The position numbers and the translations under genes are program-made. A stretch of 64,000 nt of DNA, from contig NW_004624743.1 of NCBI RefSeq assembly GCF_000247695.1, positions 2,829,368-2,893,367 on the forward strand, in the 5' to 3' direction. The stretch comes from Heterocephalus glaber (taxonomy: Eukaryota > Chordata > Mammalia > Rodentia > Bathyergidae). The notes under the pieces were generated by a model that saw only the letters and a list, made by a program, of their open reading frames with translations, was not told the origin of the DNA and did no database searches. Positions 22,038-33,425 of the stretch are shown here, in pieces (within the stretch, counting starts at the first letter, position 1; each line of letters opens with the position of its first letter).

Positions 22038-23184
22038 GTAAGTGGAAATATACAAGTGCTTGGATGGTCTGTTTTCTAGAGGTCTTTGTGAACATCTGGT
22101 AATTATGGTAGTGACAGAAAAAGACCGTTTCCACTAACCAGTTAAATCGCCAGATTCTCTTAATATTTGAATGTTTCTCCAACATCATGTGCCATGGCTT
22201 CCTACAATCTTAGGTCTTTTAAAAGCTTTACAGCCTCAGTAGGAGAACAATTTGCTCTGTTAGCATTGTACTCTTGACTGTTTTATCCATGAGCAGTTAA
22301 AGGCCATGGAGAAGGACATGGGCTTATGAGTCAGGAGAGAAGCTGATGTCACCCCGAAGTGATAAAGGCGGAGTGATTAGCACAGTACTAGTTCATCAGT
22401 GGTCAGTTCCTTAGTATTTTGATATTTTTGCTTCCCTCTAGAGGAGGTTACAACCTGTAACTCCTGGAACTCAGCTAGAATAAAAAGGATCCCTTTTGTA
22501 TCAATACTACTACAGAGCCTTCAGTCTTTGTCTATTTTCACCTCCCCATGGCTGGCAAAAGCCTAGTCGAAAAATCTTAGGACCAATGATTGTTGGTCCC
22601 AGCCTCAGCTGTTAGCTTTCTAGACATTTTAAAAAATTGCTTTGGCTTCTATTCTGTATTAGTTTGCAATTGCTTAACTATTTTTCAGATTGAAAACATG
22701 TCAAAAATGGATGGGTCATGTTGCTTTTGGAACAATTTACCAAGCACTGTTATTTTATCTGGGATTTCCACGGAGACTCGTTCCTGCTGATGGAGGCAGT
22801 GTACTTGGTAATGTTTGTCGAGTGAGTTGATAGAGTCCGTGGATTCAGGCTGCTACTTTAGACCATCTTCAGTTTTCTCTGTTTGCTTGGGTGCAGGTGA
22901 CTTTCATTTACAGCACACACACAGTTTTTAGGAGCATTAGAGACTGCAATTTTAGAAAAACGATTATTTCAGCAAATAGCTTTGAGAGCCTGAGCTAATA
23001 TATCCCATGACAAGATGGCAGGAAAACATTCTGGTTGTTCTATCTTAGGGTCAGATTCAACTCTCTGAAGAAGTAGCCATTATTATCCAAAGGTCTTTCT
23101 GAACAAAATTGTCTGATATTTGCCCTAGAAACAGTGGTGATTTCAGAGTCAGATCTCTGGGTTAGAACAAACATTAGGCACTTT
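22038..23184. other. Unique stretch, one acceptor-like site
   Basis: A good acceptor-like site 'ctatttttcag|att' lies at 22678-22688. The following 110 bases are open in one frame up to a weak GTAATG donor. No domain is recognised, and nothing else stands out. Confidence 0.3.
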
Positions 23185-23335
23185 GGGAACTGAACTTCAT
23201 CCTATTACTGCTCATGTCCTCATTTCTCATATCTGTAAACTGGAAGCTTCCATGGAACTGACCAATTAGGGTGCTGCAAGGATTATAAAAGATAATACAT
23301 GTGAAGGGGTTACAGCAGATATTTCAGAATGTTCT
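23185..23335 (+). repeat. MIR SINE fragment, plus strand
   Basis: 'tcctcatttctcatatctgt' 'aaactgg', then 'ggtgctgcaaggattataaa' and 'agataatacatgtgaagggg' match the 3' half of MIR. Confidence 0.65.
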
Positions 23336-23456
23336 CGGTCCCTGGGGCCCTCACAGTGTGTGGCTATTAATCATGAGCTATAACTTCACGGGATTAACAA
23401 GTGCCTAGCAGATGAGCAAGCATGCTCCTTGGAGAGTCTAGGTAGATCATGGAGTC

Positions 23457-23700
23457 ATGACTTTGGCTACTATACTTAGTCCCTCACCTGTCCCTCTTTG
23501 ACATTGTCCTCTGCTCTGTATCCCGGCCACCATCATGAATTAAGCAGCTTTGCTTTGCCAAGCCCTTCCACCATGATGCTTCTGCCTTGGAGCAGTCAAC
23601 CATGGACTGAATCCTCTGAACTGTGAGCTAAGTTAAACCTCTTTTTAAGTTTAGGGTATCAGGTATTGTGTCCCAGCAATGGGAAACTTAATTCACAGTG
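23457..23700 (+). mobile_element. Rodent ERVL-MaLR LTR 3' part, copy F (sense)
   Basis: 'ccaccatgatgcttctgcct', 'gtcaaccatggactgaatcc', 'actgtgagctaagttaaacc' and 'tcaggtattgtgtcccagca' are the sense version of the motifs seen in complement in copies A-E. It is the only copy of this family in the window on the plus strand with these motifs readable. The 5' half is missing. Confidence 0.7.
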
Positions 23701-24214
23701 TGAGAAATTTTTCCTGATGCTCCTAAGCCAAAAGAAATATCCGAGAGTTCCATTTACTAAGCAGTTAGGTCCATGTAACTTAATACATATTTATGTTGTA
23801 ACAATTTAGTGGCTGCTTTAAAAGATAATATCTATATATTGAAAGAAAAAAATATTTTTGTCCTTGTCCATAATTCCTCACTGATAAGAAGTATGTGGCT
23901 GTTGGATGCTGCTAAGTCTCTCAAACTTGGATATCAGATTGAGCATCACTACTTTCATTTCCTGTTGTACTCTGATTTTTCAGGCCACTTGCCTTTTATC
24001 ACATTTGCAAAACACCCAGATTCACAAGGATTTGTCCTAAGGAAGAATGCAGTATGACCTACTGTCACAACTGAATCACCCCCTCTTAGTAGTTTACGTG
24101 CTGTTTTTCTTCAAATGGAGAGAACCATCATTTTCCTTATAACATAAACTACCCCTGAGGCAGGACACCATTTGAGATCCTTGGGACCACACAGTGCCTG
24201 ACACCAGATAAATA
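23701..24214. other. Unique stretch, no gene seen
   Basis: No repeat recognised. An open frame at 23809-24057 opens at a GTG and has no known domain. Confidence 0.3.
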
Positions 24215-24360
24215 CTAGCTTTTATTGCATGTACCACTATCATATCTATTTTACATATTACTATTTATAATAGAAAACTGAGGCTTTAGAGATACTAAAT
24301 AGCTAACCTATGTTTAGGCAACAGATAATGTTAGAGTTTATCTTTATTCCAGTTAAAATC
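24215..24360 (-). repeat. MIR SINE, antisense
   Basis: 'ttattgcatgtaccactatc', 'atagaaaactgaggctttag' and 'gatactaaatagctaaccta' are the complement of MIR (GAAACTGAGGC, GTAACTTGCC). Confidence 0.55.
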
Positions 24361-25009
24361 CTTGGGGAGAAATTTTGTCTCCAATTCGAGAGCTAAATGT
24401 CACCTAGCCTAGATAAAAAGCTAAACTATCAGGACATGTTGTCAGTTCTTTGTACACATAGCTTTCTAATTTTGCCAATGGGCATCTCAAAGGTAAATCA
24501 ATATCACAGGTTATATTGTAACATTTGGGCATGACTAGCTTATTTCATTACTTAAGAAAAGTACAAGGAAAGTACAAAGTCTAATGTTATGCTTTCCTCT
24601 CATGCAGTGAGACTACCAAGGCTGAAGAATTATGGGATATGAACATCCAACTTCCTTTGTACATTTCTACCCATGCTGACCTACCTTGATAAATGACAAT
24701 AAATGATCTTAATATTTTCACAGCATCTCTGAACCACATGGCTATATTAAAGAAAAGGGTACAGGATTTCAGTGTTGTGCTTGGGAGGAGGGAGATGGAA
24801 ATAGCAAGTCTGGGGCCTTGGAAAAATACCATGGGGTCAGGACTCTGCCTAAGAAACAAGTGCTCAGGGTAGGGCAGTGGAGCATGTTCCCCGAAGAAGG
24901 GAAAGGTTGGAGAGGAAGGGGCAGAAGAGGCAGACTTTCTCTTCCATCATTAGCTCAGGTCACCTTTCCAGCAGCCATTCCTAAGGGAGAGAACAGAGAA
25001 AAAGACCAA
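24361..25009. other. Unique stretch, no gene seen
   Basis: No family or gene recognised. Confidence 0.3.
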
Positions 25010-25080
25010 TTGACATTTACTAATTTCTAGTGCCGGGTATTGTGCTAAGCATTTTCACTACTTGTTCTACAGTGTACTAC
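25010..25080 (-). repeat. MIR fragment, antisense
   Basis: 'agtgccgggtattgtgctaa' followed by 'gcattttcacta' resembles the complement of the MIR 3' end (GTGCCAGGCACTGTGCTAAGCACTTT). Confidence 0.45.
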
Positions 25081-25114
25081 TCCAACATCTATAGTATTAA
25101 GCAGACTATATCTA

Positions 25115-25625
25115 TAATAGTCAGGAGTCCAGAGAAACAGATAGAATGAAGACAGATAAATAGATGAGCAGGAGTTTAGTAGGAGGGACTCAGGAGTCTA
25201 CACCAGTGGTCTGCAAGCTGGAGGCCCTGAGATCCCAGTGTAGTGTGGCTTGGCCTCAGAGTGAGGCCTCTCAGGACCAGGGAAGCCAGGGCTGGGTGAG
25301 GTGCTCATTCTGAAGCCAAATGCTGGAGTACCCAGAGGGCTCCTAGTATAAATCCTGGAGCCCAAAGCAGAGCCTGGAGCGCTGATGTCCAAAGCAGGGG
25401 CTGATCGAGCTCCAGGAGGGAGAGGCAATTGTCTTCATCTCTCCTTTGTTTCTGCTCTACCCAGGCACCTGTTGGTTGCACGGTCAAACACATGGAAGGC
25501 AGACATTCCCCATTTAGACTGCTCAGATTCTCAGCAAGGTCTTCCCCTGGACACATCCCAAAAGAATGCTTTATCAGTGCTCAAGGTACAACCCAAGCCC
25601 GTCAAGTTGGTCCCAAACACTGATT
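25115..25625 (-). mobile_element. LTR-like repeat, nearly complete, antisense
   Basis: It opens with 'gtcaggagtccagagaaaca' and 'gatagaatgaagacagataa', has a repeated 'aagccagggctgg..gaagccaaatg' middle part, then 'gtccaaagcaggggctgatc', 'tctgctctacccaggcacct', 'catttagactgctcagattc' and 'agcccgtcaagttggtccc'. This is the full order of a common mammalian repeat whose ends read 'gtcaacttga..' and '..tctggagaaccctgac'. About 510 bases, non-coding. Minus-strand open frames through it are by-products. Confidence 0.65.
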
Positions 25626-25874
25626 ATAGTTCCACTGGGGGAAATCCAGGAAGCCGGTCAATTGCTCAAAATGGAGAGCCCACAAGTGATAGAGTTGGAC
25701 TTCCAAGAATCTCTGTCCCATTTCTCCAGTGAATTCTAGAATACTTGAGATGACTATTAAAATCTTGCAGAGTTATGATTGTACTGATTTGCAAGAGTCA
25801 ATATGCTCATCTCTTCCCAACTCCAAATTCAATGATATCTCGTTGGTAATCCAAAATCAGTCAACATGGCGGGT

Positions 25875-26165
25875 CTTAGTCTAGTTGGGCTGTTATGAGA
25901 AAATACCTTAGACTGAATGTCTTAAACAGTATCACATTTCTGCAGCCTGGAAAGTCTTAGATCAGAGAGTCAGTCAGTCTGGTTCCTGGTGAAGGCTCAT
26001 TTTCTCCTGGCTTGTGGACAAATGCCTTCTTTGTGTGTCCTCATGATAAAGTGAGAAGCAGCAAGCTCTGCAGTGTCCCTTCTCATGAGGGCACTAATCC
26101 TATCACAAAGGCCCCACCCTCATCAGCTCATTGAAAAGTAGTTACCTGTCAAAGGCCCAATTCCA
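25875..26165 (-). mobile_element. MST-type MaLR LTR, antisense
   Basis: 'tagttgggctgttatgagaa', 'aataccttagactgaatgtc', 'ctggtgaaggctcattttct', 'tgtgtcctcatgataaagtg', 'gagggcactaatcctatcac' and 'ggccccaccctcatcagctc' reproduce the complement of MSTA/B, including the CTCACAGTTCTGGAGG equivalent. Its sense 5' end is worn. Confidence 0.75.
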
Positions 26166-26185
26166 AATGCCCACCCTTTTTTCAG

Positions 26186-26260
26186 GTAATACATGGTAGT
26201 AAGGGAAGAGTGAGACATCTGTGGGAAGGGAAACCAGAAAAGAAAAATGAAAGTTCTCTG
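26186..26260 (+). other. Exon-like segment, 75 bp, frame kept open
   Basis: A strong acceptor 'cccacccttttttcag' ends at 26185, and a consensus donor 'ctctg|gtaagtca' starts at 26261. The 75 bases are a multiple of three and are open in phase 0 for 25 codons, giving a basic, polar peptide that contains GKPEKKNESSL. The other two frames have stops. It lies 20 bases beyond an MST LTR. I do not recognise the peptide. It could be a cassette exon or a chance pseudo-exon. Confidence 0.2.
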
Positions 26261-26409
26261 GTAAGTCAATTTTAGGAAAAATAAACATGTAAAAGTTGAA
26301 AACATGATCACTAATGCCCATGAAATCATGATGTGAGCGCTTACATGTTCATTGGACAATCTTTAAGTACCCCTAAGAGATGTGCATATCTACCAATGAA
26401 AAGATCTAG

Positions 26410-27630
26410 TATTAAAAAGAAGAAAGAACAGTCCCTTTAAGGAGCTCACAGTATAAAGGGAGAGATAGATAGTTTACACAGATGACTAGAGTAAATACAG
26501 GTCATGTCGCAAAGTGTTGTCATGTCCCTTCCACACAGGCTGAGAGGTTTACAAGGTGAAGAGGATATTCTTTGTGTCTCGCTTGTAGATTGTGGTCAGA
26601 ATAATTGGGAAGCTGGGATTCCAGCTCCACACGGCCCTTTCCGTGGGCTTGTCTTTCTGGGGAGCTTTGTGTGCATCTGTTGGTTTGTAGAGCAGCTGTT
26701 GGTGAGGAACATGGGCAGAGGTTGAAATTGAAGCCCGGAGTGTCCACGTATGTACATGAGATGCCTGCTGTGATGGATAGAGACAAGAATGAGAGGAGAC
26801 AGGAGGACCCTGGGTCAGGGATGGTTCTCTATGTGCAGCTAAATGCTTGCTGAGAATGTTGCAGAGACTGTGAAGTCTAAATCTGAACCAGGAATCCATG
26901 TCATGAAAGTGTATTTCTCAAGATAAGCAAGTAGAACACATTTCACACCTCGCTGGCTTGATTGATAAATTTCAAATATCTAGATACATAGTATGCGGAC
27001 TTCAATGTCTCCTCTTACCCAGATGTTGGGCTGAGAAGACTGAGTCCTTAAACTATTAAATGGCAGAACAGTAAGTTGTCTTTGAGGTTCGGAAAGATCA
27101 GGAAGCAGTGAGACCAGGAAAGGAAGGGAAACAACAACATGCAATCCAGACAAGAAAAGAGAATTATTGATAGGATGACAGTGGGGATAAAGAGGAAGGG
27201 TTGGATGGAGAAAGGCATAGGATATGCAATCCGTAAGGTTTACTTGTGACATACAATAACCATTTCTCAGCTTGAGAAATGCAAAAATTATCTATTTCGA
27301 TAAAGGTCCAGGAGAGAAGTAGGGGTCCGCCTATAAATCTGGAGTTCCACAGATGTGTAGGGTTCTCTGAAGTCATGAGATCACTTGAGAGGTGTGTTGG
27401 ATAAAATGCGAAGAGTCTTAAAACCAGATTCCTGGGGAGGTGTATTTCAGGTAGAAGCAGAGGGAGAAGAGTCCTTGGAGGGGCTGAGAACAAACAGCTA
27501 GACAGTGGGAGAGAGGTCCTGAGTGCACGTTATCAAAGGAGCCATGAGGGAAGCACCTGTGGTGGAGAAAGGGCGACAGTGCAGACGGCACAGAATTGTC
27601 AAAACTGGAGAGCATTCGCGGGAGTTGGTG
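26410..27630 (-). mobile_element. Ancient LINE-type repeat, antisense, composite
   Basis: The left part ('gaacagtccctttaaggagc' 'tcacagtataaagggagag') is a LINE 3' end in complement. The right part ('cctataaatctggagttcca', 'gtcatgagatcacttgagag', 'aagagtccttggaggggctg', 'agggaagcacctgtggtgga') matches the more internal region of the same old family. The middle (26540-27000) is less clear. It is non-coding in both directions. Confidence 0.5.
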
Positions 27631-27636
27631 ACACCG

Positions 27637-27968
27637 GTCGAGGGTCTCTTATCCAAAATGCTCAGGACCAGAAGTGTTTCAGATTCCCGACTTTTCTAGA
27701 TTTTGGAATATTTACATGTATAAAATGAAATATCTTGGAAATAAGACCCATGTGTAAACATGAAATTGATTTATGTCTCATACACACCTTATGTACATGG
27801 CTTCGCATTAAATTTATCCATTATTTTTAGTACATCTGCATTTTGACTGTGACTTTCGTGAAGTCAGGTGTGGAATTTTCCACTTGTGGCATCACTTTGA
27901 CATTCAAGAAATTTCAAATTTTGAAACATTTCTGATTTCGTATTTTCAGATCAGGATACTCAATTTGT
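27637..27968. mobile_element. Tigger-like non-autonomous DNA transposon
   Basis: The left end 'gagggtctcttatccaaaat' and the right end, whose complement reads 'ttgagtatcctgatctgaaa', form imperfect terminal inverted repeats. The flanking body has 'gtgtttcagattcccgactt' and 'aaacatttctgatttcgtat' in inverted order. This is typical of ancient Tigger MITEs ('gagtatccctaatccaaaaat'). Confidence 0.7.
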
Positions 27969-28224
27969 ATTTTCCATTGACTGAATCTGCTTGGTAAATA
28001 TTCTTGAATGACTATGTTGTGACAATCGGGGATAAAGTGAATGTATAAGGAAAAGTGCGTCAGAATACTCACCACCATATGGAACTATCCTCCGTAAAAT
28101 TCGAATGCTGCCACATTCTTCTGAGAACATTGAACTGTGTCATCATTCTATTGCTGGGTATTTATCACTGGCCAAGAGCCTAGCATCTCTCTAGGTATTG
28201 TAGAGATATTAGTATTTGGAAGAA
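27969..28224. other. Unique stretch
   Basis: No repeat or gene recognised. Confidence 0.3.
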
Positions 28225-28680
28225 TGTTGATGTTTTTTAATTTTTATTTTTTAAGTTTATTGGTACATTTTAGGTATACAATACAGTTACATTCATCATT
28301 GGGATCTTGTACCTTTACATGATGTATCTTGGTTCTTATTTTTTTCCCCATTCCTCTGCCCTCCCTTCCCTATTTACAAAGACTTTGTTTTCATTTTTTT
28401 CCTTTTCTCATATTTTTTCTTTTCCCTTTTTCCTTTCCCCTACCCCTCCCACTTCCCCTGCTCCTTTAGACCTTTTCTTCCTATTTCACGATATCAATTA
28501 TATATTTTAATCCTTATTTACACTTTTAATTATTCACACCAGAGAAACTATTGGGTATTTACACATGTGTGTCCTACTTATTTCACTTAAGAGTGTGGCC
28601 TCAATATGCATCCACTTAGCTATAAATGTCTCTAGTTTCTTGTTCTTTATGGTTGAGTAGTAGTCCATTTTTTAAATAGA
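28225..28680 (-). mobile_element. L1 3' end, lineage-specific 3' UTR, antisense
   Basis: 'tatacaatacagttacattc', 'atcattgggatcttgtacct', 'ttacatgatgtatcttggtt', a long T/C-rich stretch, then 'ttatggttgagtagtagtcc' are the complement of an L1 3' UTR and ORF2 end. The same 3' UTR motif 'catgatgtatctt' recurs at 52740, so these come from one lineage-specific L1 family. Confidence 0.75.
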
Positions 28681-29339
28681 ATGTTGATTTTTAAGGAAGA
28701 GGAAAACAAAGTAAAATAAAAACAGAATGAATTGTGGGTAAATTTTTGAATAATTAATGTCATGTTAATCAGTGTCAGCAGAATGATAAAATGGTCTAAG
28801 TTGTTTTTAAAACTATTAAATTTTTCCAAGGTAAGTGTAGCCAGAAGTACTATAATCTTATACTGCTTGCTCCATAACATGACTATTTTCCATAAAAATG
28901 TTATAGGGTGCTTTCTTTAGTAAAAAATGCTATCAAACAGTACCTCAGCCGGCAAATGCATCCTACAGTGTGGTACAGAACATAGGAGTTATTGTCGGAC
29001 CCTGGTGTACGTGGTGACCCAATGGACCAGACTGAAGTTTGAGTCAACGCTAATCATTGTGCTGAAAGCAGCTTGGCGGGAGACAATGGTCCCGCAAGTT
29101 CTTGCCCCATTCTGTCCCCGTCATGACGTTGCTGCTCCTGATGCCAAATTATGGGTGCATTTATGCCTCTGAATCTTGGTCCTCACAGTTCTTCCTGAAG
29201 TGCTGCTTCCTGACAAACCACATCCTTCCCTTCCTCTACAGCCAGGGGAAACATTATCTCTTATCACTTTGTACTTTTTACTTCAGTCTTGCCCACTGAA
29301 TTGGGTTTTTCTCATTTGCTGCTGTCTTTTTGTTTCTGC
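28681..29339. other. Unique stretch, no gene seen
   Basis: No family recognised with confidence. The part 28920-29110 ('cagtacctcagccggcaaat', 'cataggagttattgtcggac') could be mariner-related, since the next element is a mariner relic, but I cannot support this. Confidence 0.3.
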
Positions 29340-29690
29340 TACTGGAGATCAAATTTTCCCAACTGTCTTTAGTTGTGCTGTCCTGGCTTCCTCTATGTCC
29401 TGAGTCAATTCAAAACTTTGACCTTTCACGGTCTTTGTGACCTTGAGGAAGAACTAGAAGTCATGTGGCACCAGATCTAGTGCACAAGATGGAAGAAAAC
29501 ACAGCGTCACATTTTTACAAACCTGCCTTTTCATTGGATTGTAGTGAGCAGCAACATTCACTGTGTTTTTTACTGCACCTCTTAAAAACCCTCAGGAAAG
29601 AGGACTCCAGAGCTGCTTCAGAAAGTGGCAAGAAGAATTTTGAGCAAGAAAGGCAAATTCTGTCTTAGAATGAGGAGTCATGGAGTGTTA
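29340..29690. pseudogene. Mariner transposase relic, rearranged
   Basis: The left part (about 29345-29515) is antisense: its complement encodes a decayed stretch ending in 'DIEEARTAQLKTV', close to the mariner region after the third catalytic Asp. The right part (about 29572-29660) is sense: 'ctcttaaaaaccctcaggaa', then, after a frameshift, QSCFRKWQE, the next part of the same protein. So the two neighbouring parts of one transposase lie in opposite directions. The family is the same as at 39873 and 47600. Confidence 0.6.
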
Positions 29691-32453
29691 GAGGTGGAGA
29701 GGCCCGGCCTGGCTCCCAGGTGGACTCGTGACTTGAGCCAAATGTTCAGAGCGATCCTGTTGGGGGAGAAATCCGAGCAGGGCCTTCATGTGCACAAGGT
29801 AGGGTAGCTTTAGGGATGAAAAACTTCAGGAGCCATGACAGTCACTGGCCTCTTCTCCGTTCATTCGCTGCCCTCCTCTGTGAAGCACATGGAAACTAAC
29901 CCAGGAGACTGCATTTCCCAGGCCTCCGGCAGGGCCAGCCAAGGGGAGGCTTGTGGAGGTTGGAAGGTGGATGAGAAGGAGGTATTTTAGGTTTCTGCAC
30001 GGTGGCTCCACTCTTGCTGGACAGTGGGGGTGGACTCTGAGACTCCTGTGTCCTGGGGCCAGGGGAGACTCAGTCCCCAAATCGGCCAGCTTTAGCCATG
30101 GTGAGGAGGAAGGCGTCTCTGCTCTAAGTGTTATAAGGAAAGTCACTTTGAGATGACCACTCTACTTTTTCTTCCTCACTACAGCTTTCTTTAGCTTTGT
30201 CTTGCCTAAAAGTATTCAGTGCCTACGTTGCAGAGCGGAGCACTCTGAGCCTCTTGCAGGAAAGGGTTCCCTGCCTCAAGAATCATTCCATGTCCACATA
30301 AACTCTGTTGAATTTATTTAAAGTTTTAAAAAGTCATCTTCTAAATTATTCCATCACTGGGTTACAAAATTTATTTTATTACATTCCAGTGTTTAAATAC
30401 ATAAGGACAATCATAGAAATAAAGGTAACAAAAAGAGAGGGTTTGGAGAAGCCATGAGAATTGCAGACAAATGAACATTCTTTCCAGGAAAGAAATACAA
30501 GAGGAGGTTACTGAAAGCAACACGTGCAAAAACACTGAAAACAAATGTGAAACTTCACCAGAATTACTAGCAGAAAAAAGATTTTATCACTGGAGTAACT
30601 CGAGAATCGATTTCTCGGATCGAGCTCAGTGGAGCCAGACAGGAGACAAAAGAGAGCTCGTGACTACACAGAGACGAGTGGGAGATTGGCTTTGGCACTT
30701 TGGCCCAGGGAGGGAAATGAACCATACGTAAGGACATAGCAGTAAGAAGGGAGTCAGCCCCTACTTAGACAAATCTTGGTTTTACCTTGGTGCAACTGAC
30801 AGGTCTTTGACATCATGGGACACTTTCTGCCTACACCAGTTTAGCAAGTCCATAGACTAAAAAACCATGAACAATTTCTAGTGACAAGACAGAATCCATA
30901 GATTTGCACCCTTTTTATCTTGTTTATAAGTCACCGCAGATGCACTCTCCTGCCTAGAAATCCAAACATGATCTTCAGGATGTATAATTTCTTTTTTTTG
31001 GCCAATCTGAGTGCTTGTATCTTTTTTTCCCTCCTTTAAATGAAACTATGAGTTCAAAGCCCTTGAATTGGAAAGATGAGAGTGACTCCAGGGCTCCAGA
31101 GAATGTACTCCCAGAAGAAAGAAAAACATTCTCATCAGAAAAGAAAAAGAATCCTAATTGATCCCTCTCTCTAACATTGAAATCAAGCCCAGAGCTGTAG
31201 AAATTAAATCAAAGTCCTAACCTGAAGACAGGTACATACATGGGGGTTCTGGAAATCTAGCCAGAGATTACATCTGGGAGTGGACTGGTTTGCAGTGGGT
31301 TAAAAGTGTTTAATCATTGCAGTTTTCCAGTAAATGCTGTCTAGATCTTGACTTTTCACACCCTTTGTTTTCTGACTCTCCTGGATTTGAGAGTGCAGTA
31401 GTGTGGTGGTTGGATTAAGATTAGGTGGAGGGCTTGTATGACATAAAGAGACTGTTAGCGTTCCGCTGAAGACAGTGAGGACATTCCCTGCTGACTCCCC
31501 AGGGGCAGCCAGGAGCCTGCAGACTTCCACGCTCAATGAGGGTGGGGCTGTTGGGCCACATTTTGGGAGAAATCAGTCACTGCTCTTTGAGCCTGAGCTG
31601 TTCCAGTTTTATGGACACTGATTAGCTAGGAACTTTGCAGACAGCAAATCTTCCTTGGGTATTTTACTCCTATTTCATTATTATTTGTATTATCATGATT
31701 TTTTTAAAGCTTCATTCAAATGCTTCATAAACCTTGTGATCTTTTAAAAGTGAGTTTTTATGGGGCAGACATACAGGTATAGAATTTTTCTATGTGATTT
31801 ATGCCAATTATTCTTCCTACTTAATTTCAACCTGCAATCTATTTCAAATATCAAAACAAGTCTCAAAGACCCTAGCAACGGTGAAATCGGTTAAGAGACA
31901 GGCACACCTGGATGTAAATTCCTTAAATTAAAAAAGGCTTATGTGTTTTTCTGGAAAAGGCTCCAGAGTCCACTCAGAGACAGTTTGAAATTGGATTTTT
32001 CTGCATAAGCAGAAACCAGCCTGCCTGGTCAGTGAGCTTCGGACACCATAAACTCAGAACCCTCTGAGCACACAGGGTGATGATTTCTCCAGAAAAGGAA
32101 ACAAAATGGTAATCTGTAAAAATGGGCATGATGACTGGTGCATGCCTGCATGAAAGAACCCTCCCAGGCCCCCTTTTGCCATCCAGTCTCTGAGCAGCGC
32201 CCTCTCTCCCTTCCTAGAAATCCCACTGATTCCCGCTGATAGGGAAGCAGAGCCGAGCTTGCAGCTCCTGGCCTCCTTGTTAGCAGGCTTCTCAGTTTTT
32301 TCTTGCAAAAACCTGACTTCTACATGCATCAGTGAGCTCTTTCTAGGTATAAACAACATCTCTAATTTGGGAATTGTTTTCATTTTATAACCTCCCAAGT
32401 AGATTTCAGGAAAAAAATAGATAAATCTTAAACAAACAGGGACCCAGGAATGA
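29691..32453. other. Long unique stretch, no gene seen
   Basis: About 2.8 kb without a recognised repeat. The part 29870-30110 is GC-richer and has open frames on both strands with no known domain. A minus-strand open frame continues from the next stretch into 32054. I see no gene. Confidence 0.3.
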
Positions 32454-32472
32454 ATATATATATATATATATG
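32454..32472. repeat. (TA)n microsatellite
   Basis: Nine to ten TA units. A minus-strand frame running over it reads an Ile/Tyr repeat and is not a gene. Confidence 0.9.
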
Positions 32473-32919
32473 TGGTTCTGGTCTTTATTTCCTGAGCAAT
32501 TGTGCCGGCTACCAGGGATTCAGAGCTGAGGCCCTTATTTCTCAAGAAGTTCATAAAGGAGACCGAAAGCAGCTAAAATTCCAGTGGTTTGCTTTCTTAT
32601 CACCTGTTTCTTCATTGGTTAAATGGATCCTTGTGAAATCATCGAGGTGATGGTAATAATGTGATTGATTATTCCTCAATACACTGTTAAGCATACTTCC
32701 TGCATGGGTTTATCTAAGCTTCTGAATAACCTGACAATATAGAGACGATATAGATCTCTGTTCCTCTCCTCTGGCTCCTTTGATTCCTCTCTCTCCCCTC
32801 CTGAGACTGTTGAGTGCTGATGACTTCTCAGCAGACTGACTCCTGGGCTTTTTGCTCTTGTATGGTGACTCTAGATCATTTTCCACTGTAGGTAATGACT
32901 TTCTGGATCCAAGGAGTTG

Positions 32920-33060
32920 TAATTTTATTAGCTCATGCTTGCAGTCCACAAAGTTTGCATTCATCTGTAGGAGTAGGTACATGCACGTAGCATAGCTTGG
33001 TTCTTCCTACCCCTCTTCCCTCTGCATCCCTCTCTCTCCCTCCATGTCCAGATCCCCCTT
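32920..33060 (-). mobile_element. L1 3' end, antisense (first of two)
   Basis: 'ttttattagctcatgcttgc' 'agtccacaaagtttgcattc', then 'tacatgcacgtagcatagct' and 'ctacccctcttccctctgc' match the complement of the lineage L1 3' UTR. It is directly followed by a second copy of the same end. Confidence 0.55.
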
Positions 33061-33425
33061 CCTCATTTTTGCTGTTGTTTTTTAGTTCATGTTTGTGACA
33101 CAGAGTGATTGCACTCATTGTCGGAAGGTGGTACATGTGCGTGACACATTTTAAAGCTTTTACGCTCCTCTCCCTGCCTCCTCAGTTTCTTGGTCTCCTT
33201 CCCATTTGCAAAAGATTGCTCTTCCCAATTCTGTTTGGCAATCTTTATTGAACTTTTCATTTGTCCTTTGCACTACTCCAATGAGAGAAACCATATAATA
33301 TTTAAGCTTCCACTTAACATTATGTTTTCAGGGTATATCCACTTTCCTACAAGAGTCTCAAATTTATCCTTCTTTTATGGCCAAGTAGTATTCTACTATG
33401 GACAGATACCAAATATGTAGTGTTT
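33061..33425 (-). mobile_element. L1 3' end, antisense (second of two)
   Basis: 'ttagttcatgtttgtgacac' 'agagtgattgcactcattgt', 'gtacatgtgcgtgacacatt', 'caatgagagaaaccatataa' and 'ggccaagtagtattctacta' are the complement of L1 3' UTR and ORF2 end. It is a separate insertion beside the first. Confidence 0.65.

Noticed and set aside
22689..22808. Acceptor-flanked open segment that could be an exon
   Set aside because: The donor is a weak GTAATG and no consistent phase joins it to the neighbouring exon-like segment without an early stop.
25305..25732. Overlapping open frames of 83-115 codons
   Set aside because: They lie within an LTR-like repeat; Pro/Gly-rich products reflect repeat composition.
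32054..32554. 166-codon open frame on the minus strand
   Set aside because: It runs through a (TA)n repeat (Ile/Tyr run) and shows no known domain.
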